A stretch of DNA of 47,533 nt from an uncultured Saprospiraceae bacterium (GCA_938015805.1 CALLXF010000078.1:1-47533), one strand, 5' to 3'; positions 9,078 through 20,300 are shown, numbered from the stretch's first letter. The notes: generated from the sequence alone by a model not told the origin. Program-made: numbers and translations.

Positions 9078-9239
9078 AGTTATGATCTTTATTACTCTTC
9101 TGACGTAGAAATATCCAAAAGGATTCTAATTTTTATTTTTTTATGCAAAATAAATATTCGCCGTAAGGCTAATAAAATTAATAGTTATGGATAAAAAATT
9201 AATATAAAAAATAAAAATGTATTAATTACCTGTATACTA

Positions 9240-9273
9240 TTTGACAATTGCGGGATTATAGAATCTATATTTG
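9240..9273 (+). promoter_or_regulatory. Bacteroidota-type promoter for the HYR-like giant gene
   Basis: TTTG at 9240-9243 and TATATTTG at 9266-9273 match the -33 (TTTG) and -7 (TAnnTTTG) elements with a 22-base spacer. This is the clearest full promoter I found in the window. It would start transcription near 9280 and leave a leader of about 115 bases before the ATG at 9397. Confidence 0.65.
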
Positions 9274-9297
9274 TGCCATCCATAATAATCTATTTAT

Positions 9298-9323
9298 AAT
9301 CTTAATTCCCCCTAAGATTTTTT
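9298..9323 (+). promoter_or_regulatory. Weak hairpin with T-tract inside the 5' leader
   Basis: AATCTTA (9298-9304) and TAAGATT (9313-9319) pair perfectly around the loop ATTCCCCC, and the stem runs into six T residues (9318-9323). It lies downstream of the predicted transcription start and upstream of the ATG, where an attenuator would sit. The stem is only 7 pairs and mostly A-T, so termination strength would be low. Confidence 0.3.
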
Positions 9324-9396
9324 CCCCTTTTCTAATCTGACACAAGACGATCCTCGTAAGAGGTAAACAACTCATTTATTAACCAAAACTAAAGTT

Positions 9397-12300
9397 ATGT
9401 GTAAAAATTTACGCATTGACAGAGGCTATAAGTCTGTGTCTGCAATCCTTTTAACTTTTTGTTTCCAGTTTTTCTTGGTTAGTAATCTATCGTCCCAGTC
9501 ATTGACTTGTAACAATAGTGTACAGGTTTCTTTGGACGAGAACTGTGAAGCAGAGATTACACCAGACGACATTCTGGAAGGTACCTATCCTGGTACTGAT
9601 GCCGATTACACAATCACCATAGGTGGTGTAGTTGGAAATATTGTTTCAGATAAGGGAACTTATTCTGTTACTGTTACTTACAACCCGACCGGTAATAATT
9701 GCTGGAGTACGATGGTTGTGGAGGATAAATTACCTCCTCGAATTACAGGTGTTACCTGTTCGACTAATCTTTCAGGAACCGTAGATGGTAGTAACATGCT
9801 TACTGGAGATGACTCCGGAACTTGTGCTATGGCAGCGGCTTCTGATCCTGCTATTGCTGCAGCTATCGCTGCAGCAGGTGGAATTAACAATGTAGGCTAC
9901 ATGCTAGAGCCATTTTCTGTAGGAGTACAGGATGACTTTGAGTTCGTGGCAGAAGACCCAGGAGCTGCTTGTTATGTTTTATTTTACGTTTACCGTGCTG
10001 GTGAATTTGATCCTAACGATCCATGTAATGGATTTATAGCAGGAACAGATGGTTACTTTGGTGGAGGCTTTAGCCAAAACGGAGCAGCTAATCTTCCCGC
10101 AGGAGATTACGAACTAGTAATCTGTGAGTTTCCAGCGGATGGATCTTGTGGATATAGCGTAAATCTTTTAGCAGCTAACTGTGAATTAAATTGCACAGAT
10201 CTAGCTGGTCTTCAAGACGGATCTTTAGTTCCTACTACTCCAGTGGTAGTAGAGAATTGTAGTGATTACGATTGTCAGTTTTCTGACTTTGTTGCTCCTG
10301 ACCAATGTGGAACAACTACAGTAACACGTACATGGATTTGTACTGATGATTGCGGTAACGCATCTCTTCCATTTACGGAAGTATTTAATTTAGACCCGGT
10401 AGATTTAGCTGATATTACTGCACCAGACGCAGAAGTAGAACTTTCTTGTGGAGAAGACACTGCACCAGAATCAATCTATGATTATTTAATAGAGAATGGA
10501 TCCTCTCCTGCGGCTGCTAATATGGCTGCATACCCTACCTTAAACGGTAGTCCACTTTTAGGTGCTATCTGTAACTTAGCGATAACGTATACAGATGTAT
10601 CAGTGCCTTTATGTGATGCTGGTTGCAGTGGTAATGTAAAAGTTATCAGAACATGGCAGGTGTATGACTGGTGTGATGGGACGACTACTCCATTAACATT
10701 TGTCCAGATCATTAAGGCTTCAGATAATGAAGTTCCTACTATAACTTTTAACACACCTTCTTTAACCGTCTCTGTTGACCCATGGGGTTGTATCGCGAGT
10801 CTAACGTTACCTGTTCCAGATATCTTACATGATAACTGTGATGATAACTTAGAATATTACGTAACAGATGCTACAGGTAAAGTTATGACTGATGGTTCAG
10901 GTCTTCCTTTAGGAACGCACACCTTGACATACTTTGCAGAAGATTGTTGTGGAAATATAGGAAGTGCTACTATTACAGTTACTGTAGTAGATCAGACTCC
11001 TCCAGTTGCAGTAGCTACACAAAATGTTGTGGTTAGCTTAACATCTGGTGGTGGTACAGGATTAGCTAAACTATATACTAATAGTATCGATAATAATTCT
11101 CATGATGGATGTGGACCTGTTACTTTAGAAGTAAGAAGAGACTCTGATAATTGTGGACTTACTGGAAATGATACATTTAACGATGACGGTCATCCAAATG
11201 ATGGAAGCTCTAATCCTAACAGCCCACTTTATGATACGGACGAAGGTCAGTTTGTAAAATTCTGTTGTGAAGATGTATACGGAGAAAATGGTGTAGATGT
11301 AGATGGTGATGGTGTAAACGATTACGGTATTGTAAAAGTATGGTTGAGAGTTTTTGATAATAACGGAAACTACAGCGATACTTGGGCAAATGTAAGAGTA
11401 GAGGATAAACTACAGCCTGCTATAGTATGTCCTCCAGATGTTACTATCGATTGTGATGTAGCTATAAGTGATACAGGTGTTACTGGTGTCGCTACGGCTT
11501 ACAGTGCTTGTGGAAATGCACAGGTAGACTATACAGATCTTAATGATGTAAGCTCTTGTAACACGGGTACCGTAAATAGAAGATGGTTCATCGTAGGTAA
11601 CCCTGCCGTTAGATGTGTACAGAAAATTACTAAAACTCCAGGTGACCTTTTTGATGGCGATGATATTAATTGGCCAGCAGATATGGATACGGACTGTGCA
11701 GATTTAGGATTTACTGGAATTCCTACTTACTCTACCGGAGCATGTGATCAGGTGGCTTATAGTATGGAGTCAGACACTTTCCTTTTTGAAAGCGGAGCTT
11801 GTCTTAAAATATTAAACAAATTTACCGTAATCGACTGGTGTCAGTATGATGCTAATGCTTCTTTCTCAGATGGGATCTGGATGCATACGCAGATTATTAA
11901 AGTTAATGATAGCGAAGCTCCAACTTTAGAATCATGTGATGATTTAATGCTTGCAGTAAATGACCATAACGATGATGATAATGATGGTAACATATGTGAG
12001 GGAGTAGGTCTTATGTTGACTAACTCTGCAGTAGATAACGGTGAGTGCTCTAGTGACTGGTTAAAGTGGGAAGTAAGAATAGATGTATGGGGTAACGGTA
12101 TATTTGAGTATACTTACTCTTCTAATCTACCTTCTAACAGTCCGTTTTTCTTAGCACCTACTTCTAATGGAGGCGAAGTAAAAGTAAATCTACCAGATAT
12201 CGATGGAAGCATGGCAAACCATAAAGCACACTGGAGTGTGTCTGATGGTTGCGGAAATGTAACCTCTTGTGTGGTAACATTTATGGTCGTAGATAAAAAA

Positions 12301-13869
12301 GACCCGACACCTTATTGTGTTAATTTGAGTACAGCATTAATGGAAAATGGTACAGTAGACTTATGGGCTATTGATTTTGACCTAGGTGCATCTGATAATT
12401 GTACATCTCAAGATGATCTGAGATTTACCTTTAGTAATGTCCCTCCGCAAGATGATCCTAACTACATACCATCATTAAGCAGTTCTTCTCAAACTTTTAC
12501 TTGTGACGACTTACCAGCTAATCCTACAACACCTCTTCCACTTAACGTTTACGTTTGGGATGAGAAGGATAACTTTGAGTTCTGCACAGTTTTCTTAACA
12601 CTAATAGACAACCAAAACGCATGTAACGATGGTGCTTTAACAGCTCCAATCCAGGGTAGAGTAGCAACAGAAAACGGTGAAAACATCGAATCTGTAGAAA
12701 TGCAATTATCTACTGATATCCAAGGATTTCCATATACTCAGATGACTAACAGTAACGGTAATTATGCATTCCATAATAACCCGATGTATTTTGATTATGG
12801 AATCGAAGGAAGTAAAGAAGATGACTATATGAATGGTGTAAGTACTTTAGATTTAGTTTTAATCCAAAAGCACATTTTAGGAGTTCAGTTCCTAAATTCA
12901 CCTTACAAAGTAATCGCTGCAGATATTAATAATGATGCAAATGTTTCTGCATTGGATTTAATCCAATTAAGAAAATTAATCTTAGGTATCTATGACGAAT
13001 TACCATCTAACTTAAGTTGGAGATTTATCGATGAAAGTCAGACGTTTAGTAATGCCATGAATCCTTTCCCTTTTAATGAGGAAATAGATGTAATGGATTT
13101 ATCTTCAGCGATGATAGCTGAGAACTTTGTCGGAGTAAAAATAGGAGATGTAAATAATACTGCAACTGCAAACTTTGACTCAGGTATAGTAGATAATAGA
13201 TCTGGTAAAACAGTACAGTTTGTAATAGATGATGCTGATGTTACTGCAGGACAGTCTGTAGAAGTAGCAGTTACAGCAAATGACTTTACGCAAGTATTAG
13301 GATACCAGTTTACTTTAGAAACAGCAATGGAATTAGTTAATGTAACTAGTGGTGCTATTGACGTAAGTCAAACCAACTTTGCAACAGTAAATAACGCAAT
13401 AACTACTTCATGGAATAAAACAGATGCGATATCTGTAAACAACGATGAGGTATTATTTACCATGACATTAGTTCCTGCTACAACAGGTAAACTAAGTCAG
13501 ATGTTAGATCTATCAGATAGAGTTACTGTTTCTGAGGCTTACGCCAATGATTACAGTACTTCTAAAGTAGAGCTAGGAATTAGAACTGACGGAAACGATC
13601 TTTCTGATGGTTACCAGTTGTTCCAAAACGAACCAAATCCATTTAATGGTCAGACAGTTATAGGATTTAACTTAGCCTCTGCATCTAAAGCGACGATTAC
13701 TGTTTTTGATGTAACAGGAAAAGTGATTACAACTATATCTAATGATTACGAAAAAGGATATAATGAAGCTGTGATTTCCTCTAGTGATTTAGGAATGACA
13801 GGTGTAGTATATTATCAATTAGATAGTGGTGATTTTACAGCTACTAAGAAAATGATAGTAATTGAGTAA
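9397..13869 (+). CDS. Giant secreted HYR-like protein with dockerin-like, cohesin-like and T9SS sorting domains
   Basis: The protein has 1490 residues. An N-terminal signal segment (ILLTFCFQFFLVSNLSSQ) is followed by immunoglobulin-like modules of HYR type. These recur as DxCGN followed by VxDxxxP, for example ITVTVVDQTPPVAVA and ADVTVDCD-type strands (PPDVTIDCDVA). They are rich in cysteine. Acidic loops such as DVDGDGVND (residue 634 on) look able to bind calcium. Near 1090 a carboxypeptidase-regulatory-like module begins. A dockerin type I-like pair follows at about 1141-1205 (GVSTLDLVLIQKHILG, then DINNDANVSALDLIQLRKLI). A cohesin-like beta-sandwich spans about 1270-1395 and a type A T9SS sorting domain about 1405-1490 (YQLFQNEPNPFNG to the end). 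It is predicted to be exported through T9SS and displayed or released at the surface. It has its own promoter and terminators. Its ligand is unknown. Confidence 0.88.
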   Translation: MCKNLRIDRGYKSVSAILLTFCFQFFLVSNLSSQSLTCNNSVQVSLDENCEAEITPDDILEGTYPGTDADYTITIGGVVGNIVSDKGTYSVTVTYNPTGNNCWSTMVVEDKLPPRITGVTCSTNLSGTVDGSNMLTGDDSGTCAMAAASDPAIAAAIAAAGGINNVGYMLEPFSVGVQDDFEFVAEDPGAACYVLFYVYRAGEFDPNDPCNGFIAGTDGYFGGGFSQNGAANLPAGDYELVICEFPADGSCGYSVNLLAANCELNCTDLAGLQDGSLVPTTPVVVENCSDYDCQFSDFVAPDQCGTTTVTRTWICTDDCGNASLPFTEVFNLDPVDLADITAPDAEVELSCGEDTAPESIYDYLIENGSSPAAANMAAYPTLNGSPLLGAICNLAITYTDVSVPLCDAGCSGNVKVIRTWQVYDWCDGTTTPLTFVQIIKASDNEVPTITFNTPSLTVSVDPWGCIASLTLPVPDILHDNCDDNLEYYVTDATGKVMTDGSGLPLGTHTLTYFAEDCCGNIGSATITVTVVDQTPPVAVATQNVVVSLTSGGGTGLAKLYTNSIDNNSHDGCGPVTLEVRRDSDNCGLTGNDTFNDDGHPNDGSSNPNSPLYDTDEGQFVKFCCEDVYGENGVDVDGDGVNDYGIVKVWLRVFDNNGNYSDTWANVRVEDKLQPAIVCPPDVTIDCDVAISDTGVTGVATAYSACGNAQVDYTDLNDVSSCNTGTVNRRWFIVGNPAVRCVQKITKTPGDLFDGDDINWPADMDTDCADLGFTGIPTYSTGACDQVAYSMESDTFLFESGACLKILNKFTVIDWCQYDANASFSDGIWMHTQIIKVNDSEAPTLESCDDLMLAVNDHNDDDNDGNICEGVGLMLTNSAVDNGECSSDWLKWEVRIDVWGNGIFEYTYSSNLPSNSPFFLAPTSNGGEVKVNLPDIDGSMANHKAHWSVSDGCGNVTSCVVTFMVVDKKDPTPYCVNLSTALMENGTVDLWAIDFDLGASDNCTSQDDLRFTFSNVPPQDDPNYIPSLSSSSQTFTCDDLPANPTTPLPLNVYVWDEKDNFEFCTVFLTLIDNQNACNDGALTAPIQGRVATENGENIESVEMQLSTDIQGFPYTQMTNSNGNYAFHNNPMYFDYGIEGSKEDDYMNGVSTLDLVLIQKHILGVQFLNSPYKVIAADINNDANVSALDLIQLRKLILGIYDELPSNLSWRFIDESQTFSNAMNPFPFNEEIDVMDLSSAMIAENFVGVKIGDVNNTATANFDSGIVDNRSGKTVQFVIDDADVTAGQSVEVAVTANDFTQVLGYQFTLETAMELVNVTSGAIDVSQTNFATVNNAITTSWNKTDAISVNNDEVLFTMTLVPATTGKLSQMLDLSDRVTVSEAYANDYSTSKVELGIRTDGNDLSDGYQLFQNEPNPFNGQTVIGFNLASASKATITVFDVTGKVITTISNDYEKGYNEAVISSSDLGMTGVVYYQLDSGDFTATKKMIVIE

Positions 13870-13880
13870 ATCGGAATTTT

Positions 13881-13907
13881 CTCGACTCTAAGTTGAGATA
13901 ATATTTT
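13881..13907 (+). terminator. First terminator-like hairpin after the HYR-like gene
   Basis: CTCGACT (13881-13887) pairs with AGTTGAG (13891-13897), with one G-T wobble, around a CTA loop. It is followed by an A/T-rich run ending in four Ts. It lies 11 bases after the stop codon. It is weaker than the next hairpin. Confidence 0.45.
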
Positions 13908-13910
13908 AAA

Positions 13911-13951
13911 CAAAGGGAATGTCATTAATTTGATGTTCCCTTTGCTATTTT
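13911..13951 (+). terminator. Rho-independent terminator of the HYR-like gene
   Basis: CAAAGGGAA (13911-13919) pairs perfectly with TTCCCTTTG (13936-13944), and part of the loop can pair further. It is followed by CTATTTT. It lies 41 bases after the stop codon and is a solid candidate for the main stop of this transcript. Confidence 0.7.
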
Positions 13952-14039
13952 AAGCACTACATATTACTAAAATTCTATATGGCATAGAACTTGTTCTTTA
14001 AACAATGTTTAAGATTGAGTAAGGTTATTAAACAAAGTA

Positions 14040-14080
14040 ATCGGTCATTGTTTCGTCGACAATGATCGATGTTTTTTTTT
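14040..14080 (+). terminator. Strong rho-independent terminator with no gene directly before it
   Basis: ATCGGTCATTGT (14040-14051) pairs with ACAATGATCGAT (14059-14070) as a 12-pair stem with one G-U. The loop is TTCGTCG, and a G plus nine Ts (14072-14080) follows. This is the strongest terminator of the three in this gap, yet it lies about 90 bases past the previous one. It may back up the first two or end a small RNA. Confidence 0.75.
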
Positions 14081-14329
14081 AGATAACTGATGTCTACAAT
14101 TCCAGACATATATTATATTTCCCCATAGCTGTGACTTTCGACAGCATATCATGGTCTTAATTAAACAGAATCTAGAGTGATTTTTTTTGTAATGTAAACG
14201 TCATTAATCTTATTGATTTTTTCCAATAATTTTTTTAGCTCTACATTGCCTAAAGGACACCTCTCCAGTTTGATCAGTATTTTCAATTTACAATGAGATT
14301 CCACTTTGGGACCAACTAAACTTACATTA
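14081..14329. other. Leader region of the first SprB-repeat gene
   Basis: This 249-base AT-rich stretch must hold the promoter of the gene at 14330, but no clean TTTG / TAnnTTTG pair stands out. On the minus strand an open frame crosses it and runs into the start of the next gene. See the finding on that frame. Nothing else is evident. Confidence 0.35.
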
Positions 14330-17300
14330 ATGAGACATTTTTTTAGTGTGCTATTGCTATTATTATCCTTTAGTAGTTTTAGCCAAAACTGTGTTCCGGA
14401 TACCATTTCTTCGGTATGCTTCACAATGGATGCTTGTACAGCATTTTTTAATAGTAATTCGCCAGCAGATTATTCCGAATTTACGGGTGATATTAATAAT
14501 GGCCCTAATGGTCCGACTTATTCTGTAGTCGGAGGAAATATTTATAGGCCTAACCCCCAGGTAAATACACACTCATGTACACCAGGTGTAAATAATTCAG
14601 CAATCTGTGTGAGTTCACAAGATGATTGTACACATACGAGTGGTAGTGATAAAGCTATACAGTTTGATATACAAGTTGTTCCAGGATCTAATGGAACAGG
14701 GGCAATATCTTGTCTTAGTTTTTACGAAGCAGCTCCTCAGGTATTTAATTGGAACAGTGGTTCTTCTGGTATAAATAATTATCCGACTAAATATGGAGTT
14801 AGAGTAACTGTAAATGGTGTTGAAGTTTATAAGCAAATCGATATTGCTACATCCAATGACTGGACTTTGGAAAATTTTAATTTTAGTAATGTTCCAGCTT
14901 TTACGGTAACGCAAACGACTACTTTTCATTTTGAACTATTGGGATATTGCACCATAGGTAATGGAGGCTTAGTAAATGCATGGGACATAGACGAGCTAAA
15001 AGTTGTATATAAAGAAGGAGGAGACCCAGATGGTGGAGTCCTTACGACAAGTACAGGTGATAATGCCGTGACCTTATGTGATGGTGATCTTCTAAATACA
15101 AATTTGCAAAACGCATCAGGTGATAATTTTGCCTATGTAGTAACTAACGCAGGAGGAAATATATTAAGTCTTCCATCTGGAAGTCCTTTTAGCTTTACAG
15201 CAAATAATACAACTTGCTTTCTTTGGCATTTATCTTACGAAGACGGTTTATTAGGTTTAGCAGTAGGGCAAAACGCAGCTAATTTACAAGGTTGTTATGA
15301 TTTTTCAGAACCTATAGTTGTAACTAAAAACACAAATCCAGAAATCGTAAATATCAATAGTTCTAATACAACTTGCGGTAATGATAACGGAACAGTTTCG
15401 GCTGTCGTATCTAACGGTACAGGAAGTTATAACTATGACTGGTCTAATGGTGGTACGACTTCTTCGATGTCTAATTTATCTGCAGGAGTTTACACATTAA
15501 CTGTAACTGATTCTGCAGGATGTTCTGATACTCAGAGTGTGACCATCGATGGGAGTACAAATCCTATAGCCACTATCATAAAAACAAATACTTCATGTGG
15601 TGAAAATAATGGCTCTGCAACAGTAAGTGGTTCGAGTGGAACAGGGGGATATATGTATACTTGGAGCAATGGAGGATCAGGATCTATGATTTTTAATCTA
15701 TCAGCAGGTACTTATACCGTTACATTAACAGATAGTGCCGGATGTGTGGATACGGAAAGTGTAACTATCGGATCGAGTACAAATCCAGTAGCCAATGCTA
15801 GTAAAACGAATACGACATGTGGAGAAAATAATGGGACAGCATCAGTTAATGCTTCTGCTGGAACAGGAGGATATAGTTATGCATGGAGCAACGGAGCAAA
15901 TACTCCATCATTAAATAATCTTTCGGCAGGAGTATATACCGTTACAGTGAGTGACAGTGCAGGATGTACGGCTACGACTACAGTAACTGTGGGAGCCTCC
16001 GTAGGAGTTACATTAAGTATGTCATCAGATGCAACGACTTGTGGAGAAAATAATGGTTCTGCCTCAGTATCAGTACTAACAGGAAATGGCGGTTATAGTT
16101 ACAATTGGAATAATGGGTCTACTGCGTCTAATTTTTCAGGAGCAAATTCAGGAGTATATACAGTAACAGTAACAGATTCTAATGGATGTACACAGATAGG
16201 AAGTGTAAATATCGGTTCGAGTGTAAATCCTAACAATGGAGGATCGATCAGTTGTGTAGATGGAAGTAATATAAAGAATATATGCGAAGGAGCAGAAGAT
16301 CAGATATTTATGCAAGTGCTAAATAATATAGGAGCAAACTCGGCATGGATAGTAGTAGATCAAAACGGAAATATAATTAGTATATCTTCTAATCCAATTG
16401 ATATTAGCGGATTGGCTATAGGGAATTATGAGATATATCACATTAGTTATGATGATAGTTGTGGAGTGATGAGTATAAATACTTCTGAAAATGTAGTTAG
16501 TAGTAATGTGGTAAATCTTGATTTAGAAAATCCGGATTGTGCAGGGTTGGCATCATTTTTTATAGATCCAGTACCTCCTACAGGGACTTTTGACTTACCG
16601 ATCAAAGAATATACAATCAGTATAACACAGGCAGGGTACTATAATTTCACCCCAGCTGCGTCATGTGATTATATCTTTAATCTTTACCCAGAAAATGAAT
16701 TTGATATAACTAACAGTTGTAGCACGGATAATTTATTGGCGTTTGGTGGATACTCAGAAACAAATAGTGGGCTTACTCAGATCGGTGGGGCTTATCTAGA
16801 ACCAGGAGATTATCAGTTGATTGTTTGTTCGATCTTATTTGACTGTACTGATAATATTATTGGAGGTGCTATTACAATGAGTTGTACTGAATTAGAAACA
16901 GGAATGGTGGTTACGGACTTAGATATTTGTCATGACTTATCTAATGCGGTTCCTTTAAATATCAATCCAGTACCAGTAATAGCGATTGATCAAGTGGTAG
17001 ACACTACATGTGGAGAAGATAACGGAAGTGCGACAGCGAGTGCAACTGGTGGAAGTGGTTCTTATATTTACCAATGGAGTAATGGAGTTACCACAGCTAC
17101 TGCAAGTGATTTAGCGGCTGGGACCTATTCCGTAACGGTAACAGATATAGAAGGATGTACGGATGTGGAAAGTGTTACAATAGAAGGTAGTACTAGTCCA
17201 ATAGTTAGTACATCTGGAGTAGATACAAGTTGTGGAGCATCTAACGGATCCGCAACGGGAAGTGCAACTAGTGGTACGGGAAGTTACATATACACTTGGA

Positions 17301-20300
17301 GTAATGGATCTACTGGAAAGACGATATCTAATCTTTCAGCTGGAACGTATACCGTAACAGTAACGGACAGCTCAGGTTGTACAGATACAGAGACCGTAAC
17401 AATCGGATCGAGTACAAGTCCAGTGGCGAGTATAAATAAAACGGATACAAGTTGTGGAGGATCAAATGGTTCAGCAACAGCAAGTGCAACAAGTGGAACA
17501 GGTGGTTACACTTACTCATGGAGTAATGGAAGTACTGGAGCAACGATATCAAATCTATCAGCAGGAAGTTATACAGTAACAGTGACAGATACTGCAGGTT
17601 GTACAGATACAGAAACTGTAACAATCGGAACGAGTACAAGTCCAGTGGCAAGTATAAATAAAACGGATACAAGTTGCGGAGGGTCAAATGGTTCAGCAAC
17701 AGCAAGTGCAACAAGTGGAACAGGTGGTTATACTTACTCATGGAGTAATGGAAGTACTGGAGCAACGATATCAAATCTATCAGCAGGAAGTTATACAGTA
17801 ACAGTAACAGATACTGCAGGTTGTACAGATACAGAAACTGTAACAATCGGAACGAGTACAAGTCCAGTAGTGAGTATAAATAAAACGGATACAAGTTGCG
17901 GAGGATCAAATGGTTCAGCAACAGCAAGTGCGACAAGTGGAACAGGTGGTTACACTTACTCATGGAGTAATGGATCTATGGGAGCAACGATATCAAATCT
18001 ATTAGCAGGAAGTTATACACTAACAGTAACGGACAGCTCAGGTTGTACAGATACAGAAACTGTAACAATCGGATCGAGTACAAGTCCAATAGTGAGTATA
18101 AATAAAACGGATACAAGTTGCGGAGGATCAAATGGTTCAGCAACAGCAAGTGCAACAAGTGGAACAGGTGGTTACACATACTCATGGAGTAATGGATCTA
18201 TGGGATCAACGATATCAAATCTATCAGCAGGAAGTTATACAGTAACAGTAACAGATACTGCAGGTTGTACGGACATAGAATCTACGAATATTCAGAATTC
18301 AGAAATGATATCTGCAACGATAAATTCTACAGGAACTACTTGTTCTGATAGTAATGGTAGCTTAACAGTTATTGCATCATCAGGATCAATGCCTTATACT
18401 TATTTATGGAGTAATGGAGCAACGACTATGACTGTAGATAATTTGGTAGCAGGAAATTATACAGTAACTGTAACAGGTGCCATAGGATGTGTAACGACAG
18501 CTTCTGCTGAGGTTTCTTCGTCTAATTCGCCATTACTTACGGTAAATGCTTTTGATACCACATGTGGTGAAAATAATGGATCTGCAAATACAGTTATTGA
18601 GTTTGGTACTGGTAATATAACTTATCTGTGGAGTACTGGAAGTAATACGGCATTTGTAAATGGATTGCAAGCAGGAGATTACTCCGTGACGATTACAGAT
18701 GTTAATGGATGTACAGATTCAGCTCAGTTTACGATAGCACCATCTACTTTCCCAGTGGCAACTATAGTAGGTTCGGATACGACTTGTGGAGAAGATAATG
18801 GTTCAGCTACAGCTACGGCATCTAGTGGATCGGGAAGTTATATTTACGCTTGGAGTACAGGTGCAACGACATCTTCTATTTCAGGTCTTGAGGCCGATGT
18901 CTATAGCTTAACTTTGACAGATTCTGAAGGTTGTACTGATGTAAAATTAGTACAGATTGGAGACTCATCTAGCCCAGAAATAGCTTTATCTGTAAGCTCT
19001 ACAACTTGTGGTGAAAATAACGGAGCTATAACTTCTATAGTTACAATGGGTACCGCGGGATACACATATGCGTGGAGTAATGGGGCAACTGGAGCATCGA
19101 TAAATAATCTTACGGCAGGGACGTATACACTTACCGTTACTGATGCGGTGGGCTGTGTTACTGTAAGTAATCCAGTAAGTGTAGGAGCATCTACTAGTCC
19201 GGTGGCTACAGTATCGGCGACAGCTACTACATGTGGAGCATCTAATGGATCCTTATCTGTTGCTGGCTCTTCTGGTACTGGATCATATTCTTACTTATGG
19301 AATACAGGTGCAACCTCAGCTACTATCAGTAATTTAAGTGCAGGAAACTATTCTGTTACACTTACAGATAGTGCGGGATGTACAGATGTTTCTACTGTGC
19401 AGCTTAACAGTTCTAATAGTCCAGTACTAACCACCTCGGTTACTAATACGACTTGTGGAGAATTAAATGGCTCAGCAACAGCAAGTGCAACAAGCGGAGC
19501 AGGTGGTTATACTTACTTATGGAGTAATGGATCTATGGGAGCTACGATTTCAAATCTAGCGGCAGGAAGTTATACTGTAACCGTAACAGATACCGCAGGT
19601 TGTAGTGATATGGAAACGGTAACTATTGGAGGATCTGCTAATCCGCAGATTAGTTTAAATGCATCGAATACCACTTGTGGAGAAAATAATGGATCTATTA
19701 TGCTTAATGTAATAGTTACCGGTGTCGCACCGCTGTCCTATAATTGGGATAATGGAGCTACTACAGCTAGTTTAAATAATTTACCCGCAGGAACATATGC
19801 GGTAACGGTTACTGATGCAACTGGATGTACAGTATCGGCTAGTACAACAGTTCTAGGGTCATCTAATCCTGTTATCACATTGGCCACTTCTAATACGACA
19901 TGTGGAGATAGTAATGGTACAGCTACAGCTAATGTTACAGGTGGGTCTGGAAGTTATACTTACTCATGGAGTAATGGAGCAGTAGGCAGTACAGTATCTA
20001 ACTTAGTAAGTGGTAATTATACACTAACGGTAACTGATACTGCAGGTTGTACTTCGGAGACTGCATTTAGTATATCTAGTTCGGATAGTCCGATAATAAA
20101 TTTGTCATCGGTAAATACGACATGTGGTGATAATAATGGAGTAGCTACAGCCAATGTTTCTGGAGGTACAGGAACATACACCTACTCATGGTCTAATGGA
20201 GCTGCTACTAGTTCGATTACAAATTTATCGTCAGGAACTTATACGGTAACGGTAACAGATACCGCTGGGTGTCAGGCCGTAAGTACAGTGAGTATAAACA

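Noticed and set aside
9160-9178. Small hairpin GCC-GTAA-GGC upstream of the HYR-like gene
   Set aside because: Only three firm G-C pairs, and it lies upstream of the predicted promoter. It is within what chance would give in this AT-rich gap.
14306-14329. Earlier TTG start for SprB-repeat gene A
   Set aside because: It would put eight polar residues before the signal peptide. ATG 14330 aligns with the start of paralog B.
17328-18185. Minus-strand open frames rich in leucine, serine and asparagine opposite the tandem repeats
   Set aside because: They are antisense shadows of the 222-bp repeat units, which repeat with the same 74-residue period and lack starts of their own. The plus-strand frame has signal peptide, domains and terminator.
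17431-18318. Regularly spaced direct repeats as a possible CRISPR array
   Set aside because: The period is 222 bases with no unique spacers, and the units are coding in one frame with a domain repeat of 74 residues.
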